Assembly (NCBI RefSeq): GCF_003403315.2
Contig: NZ_CP048407.1
Span: 310,001 to 374,000, forward strand
Direction: 5' to 3'
Length of the DNA stretch: 64,000 nt
Source of the DNA: Thermaerobacter sp. PB12/4term
GTDB lineage: Bacteria; Bacillota; Sulfobacillia; Thermaerobacterales; Thermaerobacteraceae
Shown piece by piece: positions 1-9,807 of the stretch (positions are counted from its first letter, which is position 1; each line of letters starts with the position of its first letter). The notes under the pieces are model-generated. The model saw only the letters and a program-made list of their open reading frames with translations. It ran no database searches and had not been told where the DNA came from. The position numbers were made by a program, and so were the translations under genes.

Positions 1-1
1 C

Positions 2-193
2 GAGGCACCGTTCCTGGACATCGGCGACGAGACCCTGATCGAGCCGGGCATGGTCTTTTCCGTCGAACCCGGGCTCTATGTGCCCGGCCTGGGCGGCTTC
101 CGCCACTCGGACACGGTGCTGGTCACCGAGACCGGGATCGAGCTTCTGACCTATTACCCGCGGGATCTGGAAAGCCTGATCTGCGGGGTGTGA
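2..193 (+). CDS. M24 family metallopeptidase (Xaa-Pro aminopeptidase type), C-terminal fragment
   Basis: Only the last 63 codons are present; the gene starts before the window. The fragment carries the end of the pita-bread fold: [18 protein letters not shown] supplies a metal-binding Glu in the SxEPG motif, followed by a [15 protein letters not shown] stretch typical of prolidase and Xaa-Pro aminopeptidases, with the second conserved Glu in the TETG motif. The family removes N-terminal residues preceding proline using two metal ions in the cytoplasm. It lies on the same strand as gatCAB, about 100 bases upstream. The family is clear; exact substrate class (aminopeptidase or dipeptidase) cannot be told from the fragment. 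Confidence 0.85.
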   Translation, partial: EAPFLDIGDETLIEPGMVFSVEPGLYVPGLGGFRHSDTVLVTETGIELLTYYPRDLESLICGV

Positions 194-266
194 CGGGGGT
201 GAGGCGACCCGTGCCTGCGGCGCCGGGCGGCGCTGCCGGTTCCTCCGGGGCCGGGAAGCCTTGGTG

Positions 267-272
267 TATAAT
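267..272 (+). promoter_or_regulatory. Probable -10 element upstream of gatC
   Basis: A perfect TATAAT lies 23 bases before the gatC ATG in otherwise GC-rich sequence, followed by AGAGGAGG as ribosome-binding site. I see no convincing -35 hexamer 16-18 bases upstream; TG directly precedes the hexamer, so recognition may resemble an extended -10. It would give a very short leader for gatCAB. Confidence 0.4.
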
Positions 273-295
273 GGCCGCACGAGAGGAGGACGAGC

Positions 296-589
296 ATGGC
301 CGACATCACGCGGGAGGAGGTGCGGCGCATCGCCGCCCTGGCCCGGCTGGGGCTCGATCCGGCGGAAGAGGAGCGCCTGGCCGGCCAGATGGTCCGCATC
401 GTCGAGGCCATGGCCCAGCTGCGCCGGGTCGAGACCGGCGACGCCCAGCCCCTGACCCACGTTCTCAGCGGCCTCGGCAACGTCACCCGGCCCGACGAGC
501 CCCGGCCGGGGACCGACCGCGAGGCGCTGCTCGCCGCCGCCCCCGATCGCAGCGGCCCATTCCTGCGCGTTCCCCGGGTGATCGAATGA
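296..589 (+). CDS. gatC: Asp-tRNA(Asn)/Glu-tRNA(Gln) amidotransferase subunit C
   Basis: 97 residues, the usual GatC length. It begins [20 protein letters not shown], the conserved helical start of the family, with the [18 protein letters not shown] segment that wraps the GatA/GatB interface. GatC stabilises the GatCAB heterotrimer that converts misacylated Glu-tRNA(Gln) and Asp-tRNA(Asn) to Gln-tRNA and Asn-tRNA. AGAGGAGGACGAGC precedes the ATG at good spacing. Its TGA overlaps the gatA start, so translation of the two is coupled. Confidence 0.95.
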   Translation: MADITREEVRRIAALARLGLDPAEEERLAGQMVRIVEAMAQLRRVETGDAQPLTHVLSGLGNVTRPDEPRPGTDREALLAAAPDRSGPFLRVPRVIE

Positions 590-2055
590 TGGAGGAACTC
601 TGGTTCGAACCGGCCCACCGCCTGGCCCAGCGCCTGGCGAAGGGGGAGGTCAGCTCGCGGGAGCTGACCCGCCTCTTCCTGGACCGGATCCAGGAGCTGG
701 ACGGCACGGTGGGGGCCTACCTGACGGTGACGGCGGAGCTGGCCCTGGCCCAGGCCCGCGAGGAAGACGAAAGGCGCCGCCGGGGCGAGGCGGCGGGGCC
801 CCTGGCGGGAGTCCCCGTGGCCATCAAGGACAACCTTTGCATCCAGGGCGTTCCGACCACGGCTGCCTCCCGGCTGCTGGCCGGCTACCGGCCGCCGTAT
901 ACGGCCACGGCGGTGGAGCGGCTGCGCCGGGCGGGGGCCGTGATCCTGGGCAAGACCAACATGGATGAGTTCGCCATGGGGTCGTCCACGGAAAACTCCG
1001 CCTTCCGCATCACCCGCAACCCCTGGGATCCCCAGCGGGTTCCCGGCGGATCCAGCGGCGGGTCGGCGGCGGCGGTGGCGGCGGGCGAGGCGCCGGCGGC
1101 CCTGGGCTCGGACACCGGCGGCTCCATCCGCCAGCCCGCGGCCTTTTGCGGCGTGGTGGGTCTCAAGCCCACCTACGGCCGGGTGTCCCGCTACGGGCTG
1201 ATCGCCTTCGCCTCGTCCCTGGACCAGATCGGCCCCCTGGCTCGCGACGTCACCGATGCGGCCTTGCTGCTGGAGGCCATCGCCGGGCCGGATCCGGCCG
1301 ACGCCACCTCGGCGCCCGTGCCGGTGACCGCCTGGCGGGACGCCCTGACGGGGGAGGTGGAGGGCCTGCGCATCGGCCTGCCCCGGGAGTTCTACGGCGA
1401 GGCGGTGGAACCCCCGGTGGCGGAGGCGGTCCGGGCGGCGGTGGAGCGGCTGGTGGCCGACGGTGCCGTGGCGGAGGAGACCTCCCTGCCGTCGGCGGAG
1501 CACGCCCTACCCGCTTACTACCTGATCGCCACGGCGGAGGCTTCCTCCAACCTGGCCCGCTACGACGGCGTGCGGTACGGTTTCCGGGCCGAAGCCGGCG
1601 ACCTGGCGGGCATGTACCTGGAGACCCGGAAGAACTTCGGCCCGGAGGTCAAGCGCCGCATCCTGCTGGGCACCTTCGCCCTGCGGGAAGGCTACTACGA
1701 CGCCTACTACCGCAAAGCGCTGCAGGTGCGCCGGCTGATCAAGGACGACTTCGACCGGCTCTTCGCGACCTTCGACGTGCTGATCACGCCCACCTCGCCG
1801 GTGGTGGCCTTCCCCCTGGGCGCCCGCACCGAGGACCCGCTGGCCATGTACGCCGCGGACATCTGCACGTTGCCCGTCAACCTGGCGGGCCTGCCGGCGG
1901 TGTCGGTCCCCTGCGGCTTCGCCGGCGGGCTGCCCGTGGGGCTGCAGATCATCGGCCGGCCCTTCGCCGAGGACGCGGTGCTGCGCGTCGCCTACGCCAT
2001 CGAGCAGCGGCTGCGGCTGGACCTGCGGCCGCCTGTGGGGAGGGTTGCGGCATGA
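586..2055 (+). CDS. gatA: Asp-tRNA(Asn)/Glu-tRNA(Gln) amidotransferase subunit A
   Basis: 489 residues, full length. This is the amidase subunit: it hydrolyses glutamine and channels ammonia to GatB. The amidase-signature catalytic triad is visible as Lys81 (VAIKDN), cis-Ser156 (GGSSGGS) and nucleophile Ser180 (DTGGSIR), with the spacing known for GatA. Start codons ATGATG at 586 and 589 overlap the gatC TGA; either works and both give the MEELWF N-terminus. The longer upstream open frame (from 190) runs through gatC and is not the gene. Its TGA overlaps the gatB ATG. Confidence 0.96.
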   Translation: MMEELWFEPAHRLAQRLAKGEVSSRELTRLFLDRIQELDGTVGAYLTVTAELALAQAREEDERRRRGEAAGPLAGVPVAIKDNLCIQGVPTTAASRLLAGYRPPYTATAVERLRRAGAVILGKTNMDEFAMGSSTENSAFRITRNPWDPQRVPGGSSGGSAAAVAAGEAPAALGSDTGGSIRQPAAFCGVVGLKPTYGRVSRYGLIAFASSLDQIGPLARDVTDAALLLEAIAGPDPADATSAPVPVTAWRDALTGEVEGLRIGLPREFYGEAVEPPVAEAVRAAVERLVADGAVAEETSLPSAEHALPAYYLIATAEASSNLARYDGVRYGFRAEAGDLAGMYLETRKNFGPEVKRRILLGTFALREGYYDAYYRKALQVRRLIKDDFDRLFATFDVLITPTSPVVAFPLGARTEDPLAMYAADICTLPVNLAGLPAVSVPCGFAGGLPVGLQIIGRPFAEDAVLRVAYAIEQRLRLDLRPPVGRVAA

Positions 2056-3692
2056 CGGGTGCGGCGGAAGCCCATCGCCCCCGCGACGCCGCGGCGATGC
2101 CGTCCCGGGCCGCCATGGCGCCGGCCGCGGCGACTGGGGTTGCGGTGCGCGATGCCGCTGCGGGGCAGGCCGCTGCGATCCCTGCCGCCGGCGGCCCGCG
2201 GCCTGCGGCCGGTTCGTCCGCGGAACCGTGGCAGGAGCAGGACGGGCTGCGCTACCGGGTGATCGTGGGGCTGGAAGTCCACGTGGAGCTGCGCACCCGG
2301 ACCAAGATCTTCTGCAGCTGCCCGAACCAGTTCGGCGCCGAGCCCAACACCCACGTCTGCCCGGTGTGCATGGGCCTGCCCGGCACCTTGCCGGTCCTCA
2401 ACCAGCAGGCCCTGGAGTACGCCGCCCTGGCGGCCCTGGCCCTCAACTGCCGGATCGCCCGGGAGACCAAGTTCGACCGGAAGAACTACACCTACCCCGA
2501 CCTGCCCAAGGGCTACCAGATCTCCCAGTACGACCAGCCCCTGGCCACCGGCGGCTGGGTGGAGATCGACACGCCGGAGGGGCCGAAGCGAATCCGCATC
2601 CGGCGGCTGCACCTGGAGGAGGATGCCGGCAAGTCCGTCCACGACCAGGACGCCACGGGTACCCTCCTGGACTTCAACCGGGCGGGGGTGCCCCTGATCG
2701 AGATCGTCACCGAACCCGACCTGGCCTCGCCCGAGGAGGCGCGCCTGTTCCTGCAGGAACTGCGGGCCGCCATCCTCTACACCGGCGTCTCCGACGTGCG
2801 CATGGAGGAGGGCTCCCTGCGCTGCGACGCCAACGTCAACGTGGTGGTGGCGGGGGCCGGGCCGGGCGGGACCGATCTGCGCACCCCCATCACCGAGATC
2901 AAGAACCTCAACTCCTTCCGCTCGGTGGTGCGGGCCCTGGAGCATGAGGTGGCCCGGCACCTGGACGCGGTGCGCCGGGGCGAGCCGCTCCAGCGGGAGA
3001 CCCGCCACTGGGACGAGGGGCGGGGCGTGACCCGGCCCTCCCGCGGCAAGGAGGAGGCCCACGACTACCGCTACTTCCCCGAGCCCGACCTGCCCCGGCT
3101 GGTGCTGGACGAGGCCTGGGTCGAGGGCTTGCGGGCGCGGCTGCCCGAGCTGCCCCGCCAGCGCCGGGCCCGGTACGTGGAAGAATTCGGCCTGCCGGCC
3201 TACGACGCGGGCGTGCTGACCGCCGATCCGGCCCTGGCCCGGTTCTTCGAGGACGTGGTGGCGGCAGGGGTGGCGCCCAAGGCGGCCAGCAACTGGATCA
3301 TGAGCGAGGTGCTGGCCCACCTCAACGCCACCGGGCGAACGGTCCAGGACCTGCCCTTCGGGCCGGGGCAGCTGGCGGCCCTGCTCCGGCTGGTCGACCA
3401 GGGCACCATCAGCGGCAAGATCGCCAAGCAAGTCTTCGCCATCATGCTGGAGGAGGGCGGCGACCCGGAGGCCATCGTCCGGGAGCGGGGCCTGGTGCAG
3501 GTGACCGACGAGGCCCAGCTGGCGGAGTGGGTCGACCGGGCCATCGCCGAGAACCCCGAGGCGGTGGCCAACTACCGGGGCGGCAAGGAGACGGCCCTGG
3601 GCTTTCTGGTCGGCCAGGTGATGCGCTTCAGCAAGGGCAAGGCCAATCCCCAGCGGGTCAACGAGCTCCTGAGAGAGCGGCTGAAGGGCTAG
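2052..3692 (+). CDS. gatB: Asp-tRNA(Asn)/Glu-tRNA(Gln) amidotransferase subunit B
   Basis: 546 residues from the ATG that overlaps the gatA stop. GatB phosphorylates the tRNA-bound Glu or Asp and amidates it with ammonia from GatA. The kinase core starts at about residue 70 ([14 protein letters not shown]), followed by a CSCP...CPVCMG zinc-binding cysteine set, the [19 protein letters not shown] motif and the C-terminal YqeY-like tRNA-binding domain ([24 protein letters not shown]). Odd: about 65 Ala/Pro-rich residues precede the core, absent from typical GatB. An internal start closer to the core is possible, but the coupled ATG makes the extension likely real. Confidence 0.95.
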   Translation: MTGAAEAHRPRDAAAMPSRAAMAPAAATGVAVRDAAAGQAAAIPAAGGPRPAAGSSAEPWQEQDGLRYRVIVGLEVHVELRTRTKIFCSCPNQFGAEPNTHVCPVCMGLPGTLPVLNQQALEYAALAALALNCRIARETKFDRKNYTYPDLPKGYQISQYDQPLATGGWVEIDTPEGPKRIRIRRLHLEEDAGKSVHDQDATGTLLDFNRAGVPLIEIVTEPDLASPEEARLFLQELRAAILYTGVSDVRMEEGSLRCDANVNVVVAGAGPGGTDLRTPITEIKNLNSFRSVVRALEHEVARHLDAVRRGEPLQRETRHWDEGRGVTRPSRGKEEAHDYRYFPEPDLPRLVLDEAWVEGLRARLPELPRQRRARYVEEFGLPAYDAGVLTADPALARFFEDVVAAGVAPKAASNWIMSEVLAHLNATGRTVQDLPFGPGQLAALLRLVDQGTISGKIAKQVFAIMLEEGGDPEAIVRERGLVQVTDEAQLAEWVDRAIAENPEAVANYRGGKETALGFLVGQVMRFSKGKANPQRVNELLRERLKG

Positions 3693-3838
3693 ACGGCCGA
3701 ACCGGTGGCTCCGGCCGGGCCCCGGCTGGGCTCCCGAGCCTTCGCCGGGGGTGCCCCCGGGTCCGGAGCGGAGCGGAAACCACCGGGCCCGGAGCGGAAA
3801 CCAGCGGATAAAACGGGGGCCGGCGGGCCACCCTCCCA

Positions 3839-3870
3839 ACCGGCGGCGCCTGCGCGCCGCCGGTCCTTTT
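3839..3870 (+). terminator. Rho-independent terminator after gatCAB
   Basis: A perfect 11-bp inverted repeat (3839-3849 with 3854-3864, loop CTGC) is followed by CCTTTT. It lies between the gatB stop and the next gene and ends only 15 bases before that gene's start, so it separates gatCAB from the RND transporter or attenuates read-through into it. Confidence 0.75.
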
Positions 3871-3885
3871 CGGGGAGGGTCCGCG

Positions 3886-6800
3886 GTGCCGGTATGGCGC
3901 TGGGCCATCGCACGGCCGGTGGCCACCCTGATGGCCATGGGGGTGCTGGTGTGGGCCGGGTTCTTCGCCCTGCGCACCTTGCCCGTCGGCCTGTTGCCCG
4001 CCCTGAACCCGCCGGTGCTGACGGTGGTCGCCTCCCTCCCGGGGGCCTCCCCGGAGGCCATCGACCAGCTGCTGGGCCAGCCCCTCACCCAGGCCCTGCG
4101 GACCGTCAGCGGGGTCGACGAGATCACCACCCGCTCGGGTGACGAGACGGCCGTGGTGGTCTTGCGCTTCCACTGGGGGACCGACCTGGAGGTCGCCCGG
4201 GAGCAGGTGCACCAGCGCCTGGACGCCGTGCCCCTCCCGCCCGGGACGGGCCGGCCCCAGATCCTGCGGTTCGACCCCCAGCAGCTGCCCGTCATGGAGG
4301 TCAGCCTGGCCGGTCCCGGCGATGCGGTGGAACGGGCCCGGCGGGCGGAAGAGGCCCTGCTGCCGCGGCTGGAAGCGGTGCCCGGCGTGGCCGCCGTCAC
4401 CCTGCGCGGCGCTCCCGCGGAGCGGGTCGAGGTGGTGCTGGACGCCGCAGCGCTGCGGCGGCACGGGCTGGTGCCGGGGCAGGTGCAGGCCGCCGTGGCG
4501 GCTGCCGCGGCCACCGTGCCGGCGGGCGCCGTGGCGGGGAGCGACGGGAGCCGCCGCTGGCCCGTGGAGGTGGAGGGCGGGTTCCACCGCCTGGACGCCC
4601 TGGAGCGGGTGGTCGTCGGCCTGTCCTCGCCGGTGGCGGTGCCGGCTCCGGCGGCGCCGGGCGGCGTCCCCGGCGTCCCGGGCGTCCCGGGCAGCGAGCC
4701 CGGCCTGCCGCTCCCGCCCGGCAGGACGGCGGAGGACCTGCTGCTGGACCCGGGAGCGTTGCTCCGGAAGCTGGGCGGCGGGTTGCTTCCCGGCCTGTTC
4801 CCTGGCCGGTCCCGGGACGGGATGGCGGGGGCAACGGATCTCGCCGAGGCCCCGGGTGGCGCGGCCCCCGGTGGTCGAACGGGGCGGGCTCCGGGACCCG
4901 GGAGTGCCGCGGGGCTCGCTCCGGGCCGGGCTCCGGGATTCGATGGCGCCACCGGGCTGGTTGTGGGGCGGGCTCCGGGGTCCGATGGCGCGGCGCCCGG
5001 CCAGGCTCCGGGGTGGGGCGCCGCGGCCGGGGGTGGAGGGGACCCGGCCGCGGTGGCGGCCGGCGTCCTCGGCCGGGCCGCGGGGCAGGGGACGCCGGTG
5101 CTGGCCGGCGCCGTGCCGGTGCGGCTCGGCGATGTGGCCCGGATCCACATCCGGCGGGATCCGCCCGGCAGCCTGGAGCGGCTGAACGGCAGGGACGGCC
5201 TGGGCCTGGTGATCTACCAGGAACCCGCGGCCAACACCGTGTCCGTCAGCCGGGCGGTGCGCGCGGCCCTGGCGGCCGCCCTGGCCTCCCTGCCGGGCTG
5301 GCAGGCCACGGTGACCTACGACGGCGGCCTGCTGGTGGAGCGGGCGGTGCGGGGCGTGGGGCAGTCCCTGCTGGCCGGCAGCCTGCTGGCCGTGGCCATC
5401 CTCTGGCTCTTCCTGCGCCGCGGCCGGGCGGTGCTGGTCATCGCCGCCGCCATTCCCGTCAGCGCCTGCGCCACCCTGGCCGCCATGCACCTGGCCGGCA
5501 TGACCCTCAACGTGATGAGCCTGGGCGGCCTTGCCCTGAGTGCGGGCGTGCTGGTCGACCAGGCCATCGTGGTGCTGGAGAGCATTGCCCGGCGCCGGAA
5601 GGAAGGCCTCCCTGCCGCCGAGGCCGCCGCGGCCGGCACCGAGGAGGTGGCGGCCGCCATCGCCGGCTCCACCGTCACCAACCTGATCGTCTTCCTGCCC
5701 GTGCTCTTCCTGGGCGGGCTGCCTGGCCAGCTGTTCCACGACCTGGCGGTGACCAACGCCCTGGCCCAGGCCGCCTCCCTGCTGGTCGCCGTCACGGTGG
5801 TGCCCGCCCTGGCGGCCTGGTGGCTGGAAGAACCGGCCGCTGCGCCGGCCGGCTCTCCAAGCCCCCAGGATGTCGCCCCTGCGCCTCCCGGCCCGCGGTC
5901 TCCCGCCCGCGGATGGCCGGCCTCCGCACCGTTCGGCCGGCCCGCTGCGCCCGCATCCGCCGCCGGCATGAGAGGGGCGGCCGCAGCCGGCCGGTTGCCG
6001 CGGCCGGTGGAGGCCTGCCTGGCCCGTCCGGGTCTGACGCTGCTGGCGGCCCTGGTGCTGGTGGCTGCTTCCATCCCGGCGGCGGCGCGCCTGGGGACCG
6101 AATTCCTGCCCGCCGTGGACGAGGGCGCCGTGGACATCGCCGTGACCCTGCCCGAAGGGGCGTCCCTGGCCGCCACCGCCGACGCCATCCGGCAGGTGGA
6201 GTCGGCCCTGGCCGGCCTGCCCGGGGTCCAGGCGGTGATCAGCCGGGCGGGCGGCGGCCCGTGGCCGGGGCAGGCGGGAGGACCGAATCAGGGGCTGGTC
6301 AGGGTCCAGCTGGCGGCAGGGGCCGGTTCGTCCCAGGCCTGGGCCGAGCGCATCCGCCGGCTCCTGGCCCGGGCCGGGGAAGGCCGCGACGGCCTCGGGG
6401 GAGCCGAGGTCACCGTGCGGCCGCGCAACCTCTGGGCCGAAGTGGGGGCCGGGGCGCCGGTGGTGGAACTGGCGGTGCGGGCTCCCGACGCCGCGACCCT
6501 GGCCCGGGCGGCGGAACGGGCCCGCCGTGCCCTGGCGGCCACCCCCGGGCTGGCCGACGTGGCGGTCGATCTGGACCGCACCGAGCCCCGCCTGGCCGTC
6601 CGGGTCGACGCGGCGGCCGCGGCGGGCTTCGGGCTGGCCCCGGTCCAGGTGGGACAGCAGCTGCGCCTGGCCCTGGCCGGCGAGACGGTGGCCCGGGCGC
6701 GGGTGGAAGGGCGCTGGCTGCCCGTGGTCCTGCGCCTCGACGAGTCGCCGGCCGGGGTGGCCACCCCGGCCCTGGCCGCGGCGGCAGGCGGCGCCGGCGG

Positions 6801-7662
6801 CGCGGGGGGTGCCGGGGGCCGGGAAGGTGGCGGGGGACCCCAGGATGCCGGGGGCCGGGAAGGTACCGGAGCACCGCAGGGCACCGGGGGGCCGGGCCTG
6901 GCGGGCCTGCCCGTGGCAGGAGGAGCGGGCTGGGCGCGGCTAGGCGACCTGGCCGTGGTGCGCCCCGGCCACACGCCGGCGGCCCTGGTGCGGCGGAACG
7001 GCTGGCTGGCGGCGACCCTGACGGCCCGGGTCCAGGGGATCGACCTGGGCACCGCCGTGGCCCGGGCGCGGGAGCGGGTGGCCGCCGTGCTGCCGCCGGG
7101 CGCCGCGGTGGAACCGGCGGGCACTGCCGTGCTGATGGCCGAAGGGTTCGGCACGCTGGTGCCGGCGGCCCTGGGCGCTCTGCTTCTGATCTACATGGCG
7201 ATGGCGGCCCAGTTCGAATCCCTGGTGCATCCGCTCCTGATGATGGTGACCCTGCCCCTGGCCCTGACCGGCGCCGTGGCGGGCCTGGCCGCCACCGGCC
7301 ATGCCATTGGGCTGACGGCGGTGATGGGGGCCGTGGTCCTGGCGGGGATCGCGGTCAACAACGGCATCGTGCTGGTCGACGCCGCGCGCCGTTACCGGGC
7401 GGCCGGTGCGGATGCCGCGACCGCCATCCGCCTGGCCTGGAGCCGGCGGCTGCGGCCGGTGTTGATGACGGCCCTGACCACTTTGCTGGGCTCCCTGCCC
7501 ATGATCCTGGTGCCGGGGCAGGGCAGCGAGCTGGAGGTGCCCCTGGCGGCGGTGCTGGTGGGCGGCTTGTTCACCTCCACGGCCCTGACCCTGGTGGTCT
7601 TGCCCTGTGCCTGGCTGCTGGCCGAAGGCCGGCGACGGCCCGGTGCGGCCGACCGGGCCTGA
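3886..7662 (+). CDS. RND-superfamily efflux transporter, orphan
   Basis: 1258 residues from a GTG behind CGGGGAGGG (VPVWRWAIARPVATLMAMGV). AcrB/MdtB-like architecture: N-terminal TM helix, first porter region, TM block with GGLALSAGVLVDQAIVVLES, second TM1-like helix (about residue 710), second porter region and C-terminal TM block (GLTAVMGAVVLAGIAVNNGI). The family drives export by proton exchange. Two low-complexity insertions interrupt porter regions: one near residues 250-400, with GVPG triplets and repeated GRAPGxDGA units, and one near 965-1005 (Gly/Gln-rich). No membrane-fusion or outer-membrane partner is next to it, which suits a monoderm. Substrate unknown. Confidence 0.88.
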   Translation: MPVWRWAIARPVATLMAMGVLVWAGFFALRTLPVGLLPALNPPVLTVVASLPGASPEAIDQLLGQPLTQALRTVSGVDEITTRSGDETAVVVLRFHWGTDLEVAREQVHQRLDAVPLPPGTGRPQILRFDPQQLPVMEVSLAGPGDAVERARRAEEALLPRLEAVPGVAAVTLRGAPAERVEVVLDAAALRRHGLVPGQVQAAVAAAAATVPAGAVAGSDGSRRWPVEVEGGFHRLDALERVVVGLSSPVAVPAPAAPGGVPGVPGVPGSEPGLPLPPGRTAEDLLLDPGALLRKLGGGLLPGLFPGRSRDGMAGATDLAEAPGGAAPGGRTGRAPGPGSAAGLAPGRAPGFDGATGLVVGRAPGSDGAAPGQAPGWGAAAGGGGDPAAVAAGVLGRAAGQGTPVLAGAVPVRLGDVARIHIRRDPPGSLERLNGRDGLGLVIYQEPAANTVSVSRAVRAALAAALASLPGWQATVTYDGGLLVERAVRGVGQSLLAGSLLAVAILWLFLRRGRAVLVIAAAIPVSACATLAAMHLAGMTLNVMSLGGLALSAGVLVDQAIVVLESIARRRKEGLPAAEAAAAGTEEVAAAIAGSTVTNLIVFLPVLFLGGLPGQLFHDLAVTNALAQAASLLVAVTVVPALAAWWLEEPAAAPAGSPSPQDVAPAPPGPRSPARGWPASAPFGRPAAPASAAGMRGAAAAGRLPRPVEACLARPGLTLLAALVLVAASIPAAARLGTEFLPAVDEGAVDIAVTLPEGASLAATADAIRQVESALAGLPGVQAVISRAGGGPWPGQAGGPNQGLVRVQLAAGAGSSQAWAERIRRLLARAGEGRDGLGGAEVTVRPRNLWAEVGAGAPVVELAVRAPDAATLARAAERARRALAATPGLADVAVDLDRTEPRLAVRVDAAAAAGFGLAPVQVGQQLRLALAGETVARARVEGRWLPVVLRLDESPAGVATPALAAAAGGAGGAGGAGGREGGGGPQDAGGREGTGAPQGTGGPGLAGLPVAGGAGWARLGDLAVVRPGHTPAALVRRNGWLAATLTARVQGIDLGTAVARARERVAAVLPPGAAVEPAGTAVLMAEGFGTLVPAALGALLLIYMAMAAQFESLVHPLLMMVTLPLALTGAVAGLAATGHAIGLTAVMGAVVLAGIAVNNGIVLVDAARRYRAAGADAATAIRLAWSRRLRPVLMTALTTLLGSLPMILVPGQGSELEVPLAAVLVGGLFTSTALTLVVLPCAWLLAEGRRRPGAADRA

Positions 7663-8174
7663 ACGGGAGTCGCCGGCGGTCCGCGCTGGTGCGCCGCCGC
7701 CGGCCCCCGGCACGCCGCCGGCGGGGGCTCGCGGTCCCTCCAACGCGGCCACAGGCCCAAGAACTTCAACCGGAGGGGGCCGCGTTGCTCCTCCGCCGCG
7801 GCCACTGGCCGTGGCACTCCGCCGGCGGGGCCCGCCGCCTCCCTTCAGCGCGGCCGTGCGCCTCGGGGACGCCGGGGCCCGGCGCGCGAGCCTGCGGGAT
7901 GCCATCATCGACGTGGCGAGCTATGGTCTCCATGCACGACCTGCGCCACCTCCTCACTCCTTTTGCCACAACCGCCCAGCCAGGTGCCGCCGCCAGGCGC
8001 GTACCATCGCGCCGCGCCGCGGCTACTGCCCGCCGGGGGTGCGCGGAGCCAGCATTCGCCAGACAACAGGGCAGGGGCCGCGGCCGCCGGTGGCGAAGCG
8101 AGCCTGCCGGGCCCGCCGCGGGCCCCGTCCGCCTGCGGGCCCAGGGCCCGCGGTCATGGCATGGGGGGAAGGGG
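7663..8174. other. Intergenic region without a supported gene
   Basis: About 510 bases of GC-rich sequence. It is rich in GCCGCCGGC-type inverted repeats just after the RND stop, which may form a structured 3' end, but there is no T-run. Open frames here (both strands) are extensions of frames opposite or beside known genes and show no recognisable domain or ribosome-binding site. Confidence 0.5.
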
Positions 8175-8930
8175 ATGGACTGGCGGAACTGGCGCCATGT
8201 GGTCAAGCTGGATCCCGCCCGCCCGCTGGATCCGGCGGTCATCGCCCGGCTGCCGGCCACGGGCACCGACGCCCTGGTCCTGGGCGGCAGCGACGGCATC
8301 CGGCGCGGGGCCGTGTTCGGCCTTCTGGGTACGGCCCGGGAGACGGGGCTGCCCGTGGCCATCGAGGTCTCGTCGGTGGAGGCGGTGGTGCCGGGGGCCG
8401 ACTGGTACCTGATCCCCATGGTGCTGAACACCACCGACCCCCGCTGGCTGGTGGGCGCCCACCAGGAAGCCTTTGCGAACCTGCACCGCATCGCGCCGGG
8501 CATTCCCGTTCCCTGGGACCGGGTGGTGACGGTGGCCTATGTGGTCTGCAACCCCGCCGCCACGGTGGCCCGGGTGGCGGCGGCGCGGCCGCCGGAAGGA
8601 CCCGGCGCGGTGGCGGCCTGGGCGACGGTGGCGGAGAGGCTCTTGCGCGCAGACATCGTGTACATTGAGTACAGCGGCCGGTTGGGCGACCCGGCGTGGG
8701 TCGAGGCGGCGGCCGGTGCCCTGCGGAGGGCCCGCCTGTTCTACGGCGGCGGGCTGAGCACCGCCGAGCAGGCGGCGGTCATGGCCGCCCGTGCCCACAC
8801 CGTGGTGGTGGGCAATGCCCTCTACCGGCCGGACGGGCTGGAATGCATCCGGGCCACCGTGCGGGGCGCGCGCCAGGTGCGGCCCGGAGAGGGAGGGGAA
8901 CCCTTTGCCGCCGGAAGTCGTCTTCCTTAA
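8175..8930 (+). CDS. pcrB: Heptaprenylglyceryl phosphate synthase / GGGPS family (PcrB)
   Basis: 251 residues from ATG 8175 behind GGGGGGAAGGGG. The start WRHVVKLDPARPL, TDALVLGGSDGI, VLNTTDPRWLVGAHQEA, IEYSGRLGDP and FYGGGLSTAEQAAVMAARAHTVVVGNALY are the ordered motifs of the TIM-barrel GGGPS/PcrB family. In Bacillus PcrB joins heptaprenyl diphosphate to glycerol-1-phosphate, giving an archaeal-type ether lipid precursor. The chain length used here cannot be judged by eye. It overlaps the next gene by 26 bases, so they are co-transcribed. Confidence 0.9.
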   Translation: MDWRNWRHVVKLDPARPLDPAVIARLPATGTDALVLGGSDGIRRGAVFGLLGTARETGLPVAIEVSSVEAVVPGADWYLIPMVLNTTDPRWLVGAHQEAFANLHRIAPGIPVPWDRVVTVAYVVCNPAATVARVAAARPPEGPGAVAAWATVAERLLRADIVYIEYSGRLGDPAWVEAAAGALRRARLFYGGGLSTAEQAAVMAARAHTVVVGNALYRPDGLECIRATVRGARQVRPGEGGEPFAAGSRLP

Positions 8931-9783
8931 CGGATCCTTTGTTCCCTACGAGCAGGCCGTGGTGCCCGTGGAGGACCGCGGCTTCCTCTTCGCCGACGCG
9001 ATCTACGAGGTGATCCGCTGCTACGGCGGCCGGTTCTTCCGCCTGGACGATCACCTGGAGCGGCTGGAGCAGAGCGCCGCGGCCCTGGACATCCCCCTGC
9101 CCTATGACCGGGCGCGGTGGGCGGCCCTGCTGGACGAGCTGATCCGGCGCAACGGGGTGCGGGACGGGTCGGTGTACGTCCAGGTGAGCCGCGGGGTCGC
9201 CCCGCGCAGCCATGCCTGGCCCCAGGGGCTGCAGCCCACGGTGGTGGCCATCGCCCGGCCGGGCGGCACGCCGCCGGCGGAGGCGGTGGAGCGGGGCGTC
9301 AAGGCCATTACCGTGCCGGACAACCGCTGGGGGCTCTGCTGGGTGAAGACCACCGGTCTTTTGCCCAACGTCCTGGCCAAGCAACAGGCGGCGCGGGCGG
9401 GGGCCTACGAGGCCCTGTTCGTCCGGGACGGCCTGCTGACCGAGGGCACGTCGAGCAACGTGTTCGTGGTGCTGGACGGGGTCTTATACACCCACCCCCT
9501 GGCCAACATCCTGCCCGGCGTCACCCGGGCCGTGGTCCTGGACGTGGCGCGGCAGGCGGGGCTGGCGGTGAGGGAACAGGCCATCCCCGCCGGCTGGCTG
9601 GAGCGGGCGGAGGAGGTCATCCTCTCGGGGACCAACAGCGAGGTGCTGGCCGTGGTGGAGGTCGACGGGCGGCCCGTGGGCGGCGGCCGGCCCGGACCGG
9701 TGTTCGCCCGCTTGCGGGAGGGCTACCTGGCCCGGGTGGCGGCGGAGACCGGCGCGGCGGTGCAACCGGGCCCGGGCGCCTGA
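8905..9783 (+). CDS. dat: D-amino acid aminotransferase (class IV PLP enzyme)
   Basis: 292 residues from TTG 8905, chosen because AGGGAGGGGAACCC precedes it and the protein then begins PPEVVFLNGSFVPYEQAVVP, the family N-terminus. DRGFLFADAIYEVIRCYGG is the class IV signature start. The PLP lysine is in WVKTTGLLPNVLAKQQA, and LTEGTSSNVFVV binds the cofactor phosphate. Length and motifs match D-alanine aminotransferase, which makes D-Glu or D-Ala for peptidoglycan; a branched-chain or 4-amino-4-deoxychorismate lyase role is less likely. The start lies inside pcrB. Confidence 0.85.
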   Translation: MPPEVVFLNGSFVPYEQAVVPVEDRGFLFADAIYEVIRCYGGRFFRLDDHLERLEQSAAALDIPLPYDRARWAALLDELIRRNGVRDGSVYVQVSRGVAPRSHAWPQGLQPTVVAIARPGGTPPAEAVERGVKAITVPDNRWGLCWVKTTGLLPNVLAKQQAARAGAYEALFVRDGLLTEGTSSNVFVVLDGVLYTHPLANILPGVTRAVVLDVARQAGLAVREQAIPAGWLERAEEVILSGTNSEVLAVVEVDGRPVGGGRPGPVFARLREGYLARVAAETGAAVQPGPGA

Positions 9784-9807
9784 CGGCCTCTCCGGAAGGT
9801 GAGCCCC

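Noticed and set aside
1992-5150. Very long open frames opposite real genes, such as 1992-5150, 9484-12447 and 18163-20124 on the minus strand
   Set aside because: They lie antisense to well-supported genes, have odd composition (His/Gly/Arg-rich) and no domain; extreme GC makes stops rare in all frames.
7766-8503. A minus-strand gene in and beyond the gap after the RND transporter
   Set aside because: It overlaps pcrB antisense, has no motif and no ribosome-binding site.
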